A program made the position numbers and the translations under genes. Under the pieces are notes generated by a model that was given only the letters and a program-made list of their open reading frames with translations, ran no database searches and had not been told where the DNA came from. From positions 1,302,001 to 1,366,000 of the forward strand of contig NZ_BNEO01000001.1 of assembly GCF_014905415.1 (NCBI RefSeq): a stretch of 64,000 bases of DNA, in the 5' to 3' direction. Source of the DNA: Virgibacillus salexigens. GTDB taxonomy: Bacteria; Bacillota; Bacilli; Bacillales; Amphibacillaceae. This document shows, one piece after another, positions 18,126-26,117 of this stretch; position 1 is the first letter of the stretch; the number at the start of each line of letters is the position of its first letter.

Positions 18126-19308
18126 TTAATTTGTGCGATAATTCGTCGTTGTCATTAATGCACCATTCACCATCGTAGCTGTTAGCATTGGATAACCATC
18201 ATCCATTCGTTCAATAACAATTATATCTGCCCTCTTTCCAGCCCGAATGGAGCCAACCTCTTCATCCATTTGTACAGCTTTTGCTGGGTTGAGTGTAACC
18301 TTCATAAACATATCATGTAAGTTATTGTCATACGTATCAGTCAATGTAAAGATGGCATGAAGTAAGGCAGCGGGATAATAATCACTGCAAAGAATATCGA
18401 TACAATTTTCGGATATAGCTTGAGCTGCTGATAGATTCCCAGAATGGGAGCCCCCCAGCATGACGTTAGGAGCACCTGCAATTGTCTGCAAACCTATCTC
18501 TTTCGCCTTTTTAGCTACATCTAAGGTTATCGGAAACTCACTAATTGTCGTTCCATAAGAACGTACTAAATCTAGTTTTTCTGAATAATCATCATCATGA
18601 GAAGCTACTGCAATGCCTTTTGAAATGGCGACAGCTGCGATTTCGCTAATTTGATGAATAGTTAAACATTCCGTATTCTGACGATCTAAGATAATCGTTT
18701 GCACATCTTCGTCAGATAGATTACGATACCCTTTTAGTGTTTTCCGATATACTTCTAAGTCACGGTACTGTCCTTGTCCTGGTTGTATGGTCCATAAAAG
18801 ATAATAGATGTACTTTATCATTATTCATATTTTCTATGAGTCGATTCACCTCATTCACATTGTCAATCTCAAATCGAGCATGCAATCGATGACGAATTAA
18901 ATGCGGTTGATTATGTGTTGCTGCTATTGCATCTACCATACGTTGGACATTGGCTGGATTACGCATCGGCTTATGATTAAAAATGTCATCGCGATAAAAG
19001 GATAGTGAATGAAACATGGTAGTAATACCATGGCTTATCAAGATTTTTTCTGCCTCTCTTAAACTAATACCAAAATCCATCATAGTCGTAGGTCGAGGAG
19101 AGGCCAGTGTTTCAATATAATCGGAATGAATATCGATAAACCCTGGAGAAATAAAGCCACCATGTGCGTCAATCTTCACTGCATCCGGATAATCCAATAC
19201 TTGATCCTCTGAAATAATTTCTTTAATACGTTCCCCGTCGATGACAACGGCACATCCTTCTTCAATTGTTTCTTCTGTGATTACCTTCCCATTATGAATA
19301 ACGTACAA
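18126..19308 (-). pseudogene. phnM: phnM with a single-base frameshift (PhnM triphosphohydrolase)
   Basis: Two overlapping frames together give one full PhnM of about 385 residues. The first (from 19308) covers VIHNGKVITEE to LLSFMDHT, with the metal motif GFIDIHSDYIE, and stops soon after. The second carries PGQGQYRDLEVYRK, VASHDDDY, GAPNVMLGGSHSGNLSA and the C-terminus. Removing one T at 18783/18784 on the plus strand restores a continuous reading frame. PhnM releases pyrophosphate from the ribosyl-triphosphonate made by PhnGHIL. No homopolymer longer than two lies at the site, so it is either a real inactivating mutation or a consensus error. Confidence 0.88.
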
Positions 19309-19322
19309 CGTAGCTATCCCTC

Positions 19323-20162
19323 CTACAGTAATGAATAAACCAACCGCTGCGTATAAGCATGCTGCGGGTCTTCCAAGATTTGATCTGTCAGTCCTTGTTC
19401 AATAATGGAGCCGTTCAACATGACAACCGTACGGTCTGCCAACATCCGAATAACCGCAAGATCATGAGATACAACGACCATACTAATCCCAGATTCACGT
19501 TGAATCTTTTTAATTAAGTCCAAGACATTTGCTTGAACGGACAAGTCCAGTCCAGTAGTAACCTCATCTAAAAATAGAATTGGTGGATTATTAGATAGTG
19601 CTTTTGCAATTTGAACACGCTGCTGCATCCCACCTGAAAAATTGCGTGGTTCTTCTTTGGAACGGAATAATGGAATATGCACACTTTCTAATAATTGATT
19701 ACCTGTTGTTTCCATTTCGGATACATTTCGTTTTCCAGCACTAATTAGCTTTTCCGCAATATTACCCATCGAGGAAAAATTCATTTTCAGTCCATTAACA
19801 GGATTCTGGTAAACCATGCCATACTTATGATTACGAATATATCTTTTCTTCTGAGAGGATAGCTGGAACATATTTTCATCTTGTAATTCCGGGTCATTCA
19901 ATGTGGCTTCTCCCGAAGAAACATCAGCGTCAAAGTATAAGCATTGCATCATGGTTGATTTCCCACTGCCACTCTCTCCAACAATACCTAAGATTTCACC
20001 GGGAAATAAATCGAAGGAAACATCTTGGCAAGCGTAGACAGTACCACAAACAGAGCAATAGTTCTTCTCCAAATTTCTATTCGTTCTTTCCTTACATTCT
20101 GGACACCCTGGCCCAAAACGTTTATCTAAATTCCGAACGCGTAATAGTGCTTCCTCACACAT
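19323..20162 (-). CDS. phnK: C-P lyase system ATP-binding protein PhnK with N-terminal Cys cluster
   Basis: This 279-residue ABC-type protein has Walker A GESGSGKST, signature FSGGMQQRVQ and Walker B ILFLDEV. Compared with the E. coli protein it has an extra N-terminal segment with CPEC and CSVC pairs about 20 residues apart (residues 19-39), which look like a zinc ribbon. PhnK binds the PhnGHIJ core complex. The start overlaps the phnJ end by eight bases. Confidence 0.93.
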   Translation of the reverse strand: MCEEALLRVRNLDKRFGPGCPECKERTNRNLEKNYCSVCGTVYACQDVSFDLFPGEILGIVGESGSGKSTMMQCLYFDADVSSGEATLNDPELQDENMFQLSSQKKRYIRNHKYGMVYQNPVNGLKMNFSSMGNIAEKLISAGKRNVSEMETTGNQLLESVHIPLFRSKEEPRNFSGGMQQRVQIAKALSNNPPILFLDEVTTGLDLSVQANVLDLIKKIQRESGISMVVVSHDLAVIRMLADRTVVMLNGSIIEQGLTDQILEDPQHAYTQRLVYSLL

Positions 20163-21018
20163 GGTTATGGACCACCTCCTGTCGTTCTCCGCTATTTAAC
20201 CGTCCCATACAATAACTGGTATCATTACATTGATAATATGTTTCACCTGTAGCTTCATCGATTAATTCATCTAAGAAAACATCTTCTGCCCCACATAAAT
20301 GACAATGTTGCCCAGCAAATGATTCCACCGTAAATGGATAATCTTCAAACGCCAAGGATGCTACATCTGTATATGGAGGGATTGCGTAGATTTTCTTCTC
20401 TCTACCAGCACCAAGAAGTATTAATGCCTCTGATTGATGCATCTTCGGATTATCAAATCTAGGAATAGGGCTCGGAGCCATCACATAACGATGATTAACA
20501 AACACTGGATGATCGGCACCTGTTGCTGTCTTACCATATTTCATAATTTGTTCAAATAACATAAGCCAAGCTCCACTGTATTCATCTTCTGCATGCAGTC
20601 TTTTTGTCACGTATTCACGAGCCTCGACTTTGCGGAGTGGTTCGGGTGTTGGAACCTGAAGAACGAGAATTTGGTCTTCCGTCAACGTAACCTCCGGAAT
20701 CCGGTGCCTAGATTGAATCAACGTTGCTGCTTCGGTTTGTTCTGTTAGGTCTACACCAGTTGTTTCCTGAACTAATTTCTTAATACTAACTGCATTAACT
20801 GATTCATCAGCACCCTGGTCAATAACTTTCAATGTATCCTGGGTTCCAATTAAAGACAATGTCAGCTGTAATCCCCCCGTTCCCCAACCTCTAGCAATCG
20901 GCATTTCTCTTGAGGCAAATGGAACTTGATAACCAGGGATCGCAACTGCTTTTAATGTAGCCCGGCGAATTTCTTTTTTTGATCCTTCATCAAAAAAGGC
21001 AAAGTGTGTCGCAGTCAT
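20155..21018 (-). CDS. phnJ: Carbon-phosphorus lyase, radical SAM subunit
   Basis: This 287-residue enzyme cleaves the C-P bond. It has the complete noncanonical cluster motif CX2CX21CX5C near residues 240-273 (CHLC ... QC ... YC) and the glycyl-radical region ARGWGTGGLQLT. The ATG at 21018 shares one base with the phnI stop (TGATG). All residues I know to be needed are present, so the catalytic subunit looks intact even though phnM downstream is frameshifted. Confidence 0.97.
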   Translation of the reverse strand: MTATHFAFFDEGSKKEIRRATLKAVAIPGYQVPFASREMPIARGWGTGGLQLTLSLIGTQDTLKVIDQGADESVNAVSIKKLVQETTGVDLTEQTEAATLIQSRHRIPEVTLTEDQILVLQVPTPEPLRKVEAREYVTKRLHAEDEYSGAWLMLFEQIMKYGKTATGADHPVFVNHRYVMAPSPIPRFDNPKMHQSEALILLGAGREKKIYAIPPYTDVASLAFEDYPFTVESFAGQHCHLCGAEDVFLDELIDEATGETYYQCNDTSYCMGRLNSGERQEVVHNHV

Positions 21019-22127
21019 CACTGTTGTTTCCCCTCCTTTTTCACTTCACGGATGCTATCTAACTTGGATTGGAAGGTAACATAATGTGGAAGTTTTAAAT
21101 GGGAAATGAATCCTGTTGATTCCACGGAATCGATATGTAATAGCACAAACTCCTCATCATGTGTTGGAAAATCCGCCTCTGGATGTTCTAAACATTGATC
21201 TAAAATACTCATTGCAATTGCTTTTGTTTCGTTTTGGCCGTAGCATATTCCGTAACCAATTTCAAACTCCAGCTCATTTTCATTTTGTTTATTTTTTACA
21301 GAAACAGGCACAAACGACTCGACTTCTGAAACTTTTATATTACCTATATAGTAGTCATCTGCTTCGTCCTCGTCAGCTTCATTTGGGTGACCAACGGAAA
21401 TCGGCAGTGTTCCAACTCGAACTTCCCCAACCGTTGGATGTACTTGTCCATATCCACGTAATGATGCATAACCTAAAGCGGTAACTGCTCCTGTTTGGCC
21501 GCGGGTTAATGTTTGTAACCTAGCACTTCTTGTAGCTGGAAAACTCAAGTTTTCTTTCGTGATGTCTGTTGGTTTGCTATTATCCCAATCATAGGTTTCG
21601 AATAGTCCCTCATGCCTTAAATGATCGACTACCTTTGGAAAATAGATAACTTCATTACCATCACCTACATGTTGTAATGCTTGTTCGTAGTCATGAAGCC
21701 AAGATTCGTTCGTACTAGCACTCTCATTGATTAAGGTAAAATCTAGTAATCGATGGGTATAATCATTTGTGGCCCCGAGTAATTGCCCACCAGGAATATC
21801 TTTGAAACTTGCAGAAATACGACGTTCTACGAACATGGTTTCAGATTCAACCGTTTCACTATAGTATAACCTCGGCAGCGTAGATCGATGAGCTCGCATA
21901 ATAAAAACCGCTTCTTCCATACTTCCATTCGCCTGTTTGATGGATAGTGCTGCTAAATACGGAGAATAAAGACTGCTTTCCGACATGACTTGATCAACAA
22001 GCGATCGCATGGTAGCCATAATGGTTTGAACTTCAATAATTTCTCCATCCTTTAGCCGTTCATATGTTAGTCGTTTTAAGGATGCTTCTATCGCGTTAGT
22101 TCCGCCTTTTACAGCAACATAGCCCAT
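21018..22127 (-). CDS. phnI: C-P lyase core subunit PhnI
   Basis: The protein has 369 residues, slightly longer than the 354 of E. coli PhnI. It starts GYVAVKGGTNAIEAS, a hallmark of the family, and contains ARLQTLTRGQTGAVTALGYASLRGYG, seen as LTRGQTGAVTALGYAS. PhnI is a nucleosidase-like subunit that joins phosphonate to the ribose of ATP with PhnG, PhnH and PhnL. The ATG follows GGAGGTGGTTTAA and abuts phnH. Confidence 0.95.
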   Translation of the reverse strand: MGYVAVKGGTNAIEASLKRLTYERLKDGEIIEVQTIMATMRSLVDQVMSESSLYSPYLAALSIKQANGSMEEAVFIMRAHRSTLPRLYYSETVESETMFVERRISASFKDIPGGQLLGATNDYTHRLLDFTLINESASTNESWLHDYEQALQHVGDGNEVIYFPKVVDHLRHEGLFETYDWDNSKPTDITKENLSFPATRSARLQTLTRGQTGAVTALGYASLRGYGQVHPTVGEVRVGTLPISVGHPNEADEDEADDYYIGNIKVSEVESFVPVSVKNKQNENELEFEIGYGICYGQNETKAIAMSILDQCLEHPEADFPTHDEEFVLLHIDSVESTGFISHLKLPHYVTFQSKLDSIREVKKEGKQQ

Positions 22128-22724
22128 TTAAACCACCTCCAATATTTCGATCTTTGTTGTTCGCGGCACACATACAAGATTTGCCTCGTTGTCTAAGCAA
22201 ATCAAATCTATTCCTAATGGATATTCCTTTACACGTTTATTTCGAGTTGTCCATAATTCCTTTGTTAAACCTATTTGTAATTCTGTTTCATCCTTAATCC
22301 CTGGTCCAGTTAATAGCAACTCTGCTTGATTCACGATCCCAGAACTTTCTAGAAACCACGTAGATGAAAATTGCGGATCTATTAAATTCCCTATCTTGCA
22401 TTGCTGCAAAGCTTCCACTATATCTTGTTGCAACGCATCTTGAAGAACAATAATGTAATCTGCTTCATGAATTGGCGCTGACTTTGCCAAGGTATATGCA
22501 GTAAGCTTCGTACTTAATTGCTGGCTATTTTCAGAAATTATAGCAAAGGTCACCTCTGCATCTAATAATGTCATTGCACTAAGAAATGTTGCCTCGTAAC
22601 ATGGCAAATCATAATCCACTTTTTCGGCAAACGGTTCTAGATTTGAAATCGTGCCTGGATGAGACATACTATGCAATATTTTCCGATATACTTGCTGTAG
22701 GTCATGAACTTGATCCATCGCCAT
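22128..22724 (-). CDS. phnH: C-P lyase core subunit PhnH
   Basis: This 198-residue subunit has the PhnH N-terminal VYRKILHSMSHPGTI and FLSAMTLLDAEVTF motifs, and LLTGPGIK in the second half. It is part of the PhnGHIJ complex. The ATG is preceded by AGGAGAGATTTT, 32 bases after phnG. Confidence 0.93.
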   Translation of the reverse strand: MAMDQVHDLQQVYRKILHSMSHPGTISNLEPFAEKVDYDLPCYEATFLSAMTLLDAEVTFAIISENSQQLSTKLTAYTLAKSAPIHEADYIIVLQDALQQDIVEALQQCKIGNLIDPQFSSTWFLESSGIVNQAELLLTGPGIKDETELQIGLTKELWTTRNKRVKEYPLGIDLICLDNEANLVCVPRTTKIEILEVV

Positions 22725-22756
22725 AAAATCTCTCCTGAACTGTATTTTTCATGCTA

Positions 22757-23179
22757 TTAAACGTCCATCGTTTCAAAATGAACCTTGGTCTCAAATAATT
22801 CAGCTTGTTCCTTGGCTTTTTTAGCTTTAAGGTCTGCCTCAGCTTGTAAGAGCAAATCTTGCCACTCCCTTGTCTCTGGTAAGGTGGCATTATAGGCGGC
22901 ATCGATAATTGCTAGATGCTTTGCCAGTTCTTCTTCCATTCCCTGTACAATACCAATACCAATATACTGATTGATTTCCACCTTTGCTTCTGTAACTAGA
23001 ACTTCACCAATATAAAATAATGACTGCTTCGCCGATTCTCGCATCTTGACCATCGTTAACCCATGATGTGGGGGGACGATTTCTTTACAGGTGTATGTCT
23101 GCAAAATCGTTTCAGCCAGATGTTCGGCTAGGTCAGCATTTGATTGAACAAGGATTTCAGTCCTTCTACGCCTTTTCAT
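22757..23179 (-). CDS. phnG: C-P lyase core subunit PhnG
   Basis: This 140-residue subunit is the first gene of the operon. It has the family segment GLTMVKMRESAKQSLFYIGEVLVTEA (here GLTMVKMRES and FYIGEVLVTEA), with IGIGIVQG later. The ATG follows AAAGGAGGTTGCTTGA. Its promoter region holds PhoP-like hexamers and a perfect dyad. Confidence 0.92.
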   Translation of the reverse strand: MKRRRRTEILVQSNADLAEHLAETILQTYTCKEIVPPHHGLTMVKMRESAKQSLFYIGEVLVTEAKVEINQYIGIGIVQGMEEELAKHLAIIDAAYNATLPETREWQDLLLQAEADLKAKKAKEQAELFETKVHFETMDV

Positions 23180-23230
23180 TCAAGCAACCTCCTTTACACA
23201 CTTATCGTAACTTGTTGCCAAGTGCTTGTG

Positions 23231-23258
23231 TTTTAAGAGATCGTAAAGTATTTGTAAA
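23231..23258 (-). promoter_or_regulatory. Candidate PhoP box upstream of phnG
   Basis: On the minus strand TTTACA (23258-23253), TTTACG (23247-23242) and TTAAAA (23236-23231) are spaced exactly 11 bases, the B. subtilis PhoP box layout. It lies about 50 bases before the phnG start. The same period is found before phnD. Confidence 0.45.
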
Positions 23259-23269
23259 TCAGATTTACA
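23253..23269. promoter_or_regulatory. Perfect 17-bp dyad upstream of phnG
   Basis: TGTAAATCAGATTTACA has perfect 8-base arms around one central base. It also fits the TGTNA-N7-TNACA layout of TnrA/GlnR sites, but without their AT-only centre. It could equally be the operator of a GntR-type repressor such as the one at 25340-26056. Confidence 0.5.
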
Positions 23270-23413
23270 GGTACAACCTTAATAAACAAAAAGGATAGAT
23301 AAAAAAACAAACAAGATCCCTTGTTCTTTAAAGGAGACTGAAAAACTAATTTCACACGCTTTTTTCGCTAAAGGTTCGGTATCTTCATTAAAATAGCATC
23401 GAAATAGGAACAA
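23270..23413. other. Non-coding leader region between phnG promoter elements and Nramp terminator
   Basis: This is part of a gene-free stretch of about 400 bases. An 80-codon minus-strand frame crosses it, but that frame runs through the Nramp-like gene's terminator, has no ribosome site, and gives a low-complexity protein. I see no riboswitch fold or other feature here. Confidence 0.4.
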
Positions 23414-23437
23414 AATAAAAAGCTGGCATATGCCAGC
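23414..23437 (-). terminator. Terminator of the Nramp-like gene
   Basis: GCTGGCAT/ATGCCAGC arms (23422-23437) are followed on the minus strand by TTTTTATTTT. Confidence 0.8.
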
Positions 23438-23576
23438 ATCCAGTTTGTTTTGTATTTCTGTAATTTCGTTGTTGTTCTGTTGTATTAAGCAGGAATTTAT
23501 AAGGGAAAGTTTTTTTGTCATGTATAAAAATGTTGACAGGATATTATCTATGTACCGAACCGCCTATTCATATAAA

Positions 23577-24878
23577 CTAACCAAAAATCATTTGAAACAG
23601 CTCACTGCCCCCGAGGTATACATATAGTAAAATGATGAGGCCAAAAATAGTATTCTTCACCTTACCGTTTTGATCAGTCTTATCAATGTGTTTTGAATTT
23701 AGTAGATACAACAGGACAGCAGCCAGAATTGGCATAAATGCCGCACCAAGAGCACCATATAGAAGCACAATCGCCACTGGCTGTTTAAATAACAAGAGTA
23801 GCATCGGTGGGAATGTTATCCAAAAGAGATAGAATCGAAATGACGAATCCTTTTCATTTATTGGCTTTTCTTTTCCTGAAGCCTTATGCCCTTTATTCTT
23901 TACTATACGAACAAAATCTGCAAACAAATAGGACATCCCATGCCAAGGTCCTACGATAGATGTGAAAACAGCACCCCATACTCCAATTAGAAAAATCCAG
24001 CGAGCTAGTTCTCCAAACCTCGCACCATAGGCATCAGCTAGACCTACAAGTCCCTCATTGCCGCTAATTGTTATTCCTGAACCAAACAATAATTCCGCGG
24101 CAATTATCATGACGCTTATTGCAAATATACCTGTAACTATATAAGCTACTGACACATCCAGTTTCATAATCGAAATCCAACGCCTGTCCCTCCAGCCCTT
24201 TGCATAGATCCAATATGCATAGGAGGTAAGGGTAATAGAAGCACCAACTCCTCCTAATATGCCCAATATCTTAAAAAATGAACCTCTTGGTATGGAGGGA
24301 GCTAGCCCATATGCTACGTTTCCTGCATTTACGACAATCATGATCGCGGATCCAATTATACTTATAAACATTACACCAATTAATATCTTTAAGAAATTCT
24401 CAATCACTTGATACCTGCCGAACCAAACAAGTAGGAAACCACAAATTCCCGAGCTGATTGCCCATAAGGAAAAAGAAGTACCCGGGAACATAGCAACCAT
24501 TATCATTGCACACGTTCCTGTTATCGCTGAACCGTATATTAATCCCATTAAAATAAGGTATACTCCAAAGTAGCCAGTTGCCCACCAACCGGTCATATGC
24601 CATCCTTCTAAAATGGTTTTTCCAGAAGCTAAATACCAACGCCCTATTCCTTCAGTTAGGACAAATTTAATAAAAGCTCCTACAATGATGACCCATACCA
24701 ACGTCAACCCAAAACTTGTCCCTGCAATGGAAGCCATAACAAAATCACCAGCTCCTACACCGGTAGCTGCAACAACAAATCCAGGCCCAACGAATTTCAA
24801 TTTGTCTTTTAAGTTTTTAGGTAGCGTAGCCTTGGAAGTCCTTTGTGGATCGACAATTTTTTTAGTTTCCACCTTCAT
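23577..24878 (-). CDS. Divergent Nramp-family transporter
   Basis: This 433-residue membrane protein has about eleven hydrophobic segments with Nramp-like order: GPGFVVAATGVGAGDF in helix 1, TEGIGRWYLASGKTILEG, and GGVGASITLTSYAYWIYAKGWRD around helix 6. Canonical Nramps have DPGN in helix 1 and MPHN in helix 6 as metal ligands. Here these positions read GAGD and a segment without methionine or histidine, so the substrate may not be Mn or Fe. The ATG follows GGGAGGAATGAAG. A GntR/UTRA regulator gene lies upstream on the same strand. Confidence 0.82.
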   Translation of the reverse strand: MKVETKKIVDPQRTSKATLPKNLKDKLKFVGPGFVVAATGVGAGDFVMASIAGTSFGLTLVWVIIVGAFIKFVLTEGIGRWYLASGKTILEGWHMTGWWATGYFGVYLILMGLIYGSAITGTCAMIMVAMFPGTSFSLWAISSGICGFLLVWFGRYQVIENFLKILIGVMFISIIGSAIMIVVNAGNVAYGLAPSIPRGSFFKILGILGGVGASITLTSYAYWIYAKGWRDRRWISIMKLDVSVAYIVTGIFAISVMIIAAELLFGSGITISGNEGLVGLADAYGARFGELARWIFLIGVWGAVFTSIVGPWHGMSYLFADFVRIVKNKGHKASGKEKPINEKDSSFRFYLFWITFPPMLLLLFKQPVAIVLLYGALGAAFMPILAAVLLYLLNSKHIDKTDQNGKVKNTIFGLIILLYVYLGGSELFQMIFG

Positions 24879-25274
24879 TCCTCCCTTAAAATAATTGAGA
24901 TTTGTTTTGAACGCTTATCAACTAATCCAAAGATTGAAACCGCATTATGATATACATTTAGTCGATTTAACATATAAAAAGAATCCAAATGAGTTTTTTT
25001 ACATTCATTTAGTTATTTATAAGATTATAATTGGTTTATTTTCGAAAGTCAACAATATTCAATAAATTATGTTTATTCTCACTATTGATCTCACAGGTAA
25101 CTAAAAATCCATTGGTAGAAGCAAAATAAATATCCTCGTTCATCATCGATAGCTTTTAATAACGGGGCAATTCTTTGAATGGTATAATTTCTTCGCTCTA
25201 AACTTCCTTGTTAGGTGCTTACACTACCTTTTCAAATACAATTATAATGAAGTATTCCATTAAAATTGCAGCAT
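24879..25274. other. Gene-free control region upstream of the Nramp-like gene
   Basis: About 400 AT-rich bases separate the Nramp-like gene from the terminator of the GntR gene. It should hold the transporter's promoter. I see no clear -35/-10 pair, no perfect dyad and no coding frame in it. Confidence 0.4.
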
Positions 25275-25308
25275 TAAAAAAGCTTGTAGAGAAAATTCCT
25301 CTACAAGC
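25275..25308 (-). terminator. Terminator of the GntR-family gene
   Basis: Minus-strand arms GCTTGTAGAG and CTCTACAAGC (25308-25299 and 25291-25282) are followed by TTTTTTA. Confidence 0.9.
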
Positions 25309-25339
25309 ATAGGTAGGAGCGCATACCTGCTGCTCCCAT

Positions 25340-26056
25340 TTACTTCATCGTGATATCATATTTAAATTTATCACTGCGGTATAAAATTTTCGTATACTCA
25401 AGTACATCCTGTGATGGTACATCTACACATTCACTTTCTACAACGATCAGGGGAACCATGCTACTGCAAGATAATAATTTTTGTTCATCAGATGTGGGAA
25501 AGCTCGTGCTTAAATAGCTTTGATTACTTGTAAATGACGTATAACCTTGACTTCGATAATAAGCAAACATAGATAGAATCCCCTGACCCTCTGTAGCAAT
25601 ATCAAGAAATTTCGCTTCCCTAACAAATGACTGATGAATCGCAATCGGCTCTTCATCTATGTATCGTAACCTGCCAATATTAAACACCGTTTCTGCTTCA
25701 TTCGCCTGTAAGATTCCGTAAATCTTTTGGTCATAGGCAATTGGTTCACAATACATATTTTCCGTTGTTAGATGATAGCCGGCCTGTTTCATCTTTTCTG
25801 TAAAACTTGTCTTTCCTGTTAGATGTAATTGGATCGGTCTAGATGCGTCTTTCAGGAAGCGTCCGGTGCCTTGCTTTGAATAAATATACCCTCGATCTTC
25901 CAACGTAGTTAATGCTTTTCGAGCAGTCATTCTCGGTACATCATAGTCTTGTGATAACCTGTTTTCAGAAGGAAGCTTTTCTCCAGGCTTTATGGACTTA
26001 CTAATAATCTTTTCCATGATGTCGTCAATGATTTGTGCTTCTTTATCCACCCTCAT
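25340..26056 (-). CDS. GntR-family transcriptional regulator with UTRA domain
   Basis: This 238-residue regulator has an N-terminal winged helix (PGEKLPSENRLSQDYDVPRMTARKALTTLEDRGYI, e.g. LPSENRLSQDYDV) and a C-terminal UTRA effector domain with IGRLRYIDEEPIAIHQSFV. The ATG at 26056 follows GGAG by nine bases; an earlier frame start at 26101 has no site. The HutC/PhnF subfamily senses small ligands. It could control the Nramp-like gene next door or, as a PhnF analogue, the phn operon beyond it. Confidence 0.9.
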   Translation of the reverse strand: MRVDKEAQIIDDIMEKIISKSIKPGEKLPSENRLSQDYDVPRMTARKALTTLEDRGYIYSKQGTGRFLKDASRPIQLHLTGKTSFTEKMKQAGYHLTTENMYCEPIAYDQKIYGILQANEAETVFNIGRLRYIDEEPIAIHQSFVREAKFLDIATEGQGILSMFAYYRSQGYTSFTSNQSYLSTSFPTSDEQKLLSCSSMVPLIVVESECVDVPSQDVLEYTKILYRSDKFKYDITMK

Positions 26057-26117
26057 ACAAATCATCTCCTTTTTTACGTAAATGGAAATGTTCGAAATCA
26101 TTCATGGAACGTAGGAT

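Noticed and set aside
18760..19308. Two separate short genes in the phnM position
   Set aside because: Their sequences join into a single full-length PhnM after removing one base, and the second frame starts with a non-homologous stretch, so this is one frameshifted gene.
19901..20215. A 104-codon plus-strand frame opposite phnK
   Set aside because: It is antisense to a conserved ATPase gene, with no ribosome site or recognisable product.
23279..23521. An 80-codon minus-strand frame between phnG and the Nramp-like gene
   Set aside because: It crosses the Nramp-like gene's terminator, lacks a ribosome site and has low-complexity composition.
24879..25339. A possible riboswitch upstream of the Nramp-like gene
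   Set aside because: I found no paired arms or conserved loop resembling a metal or cofactor riboswitch; the only hairpin is the terminator of the GntR gene.
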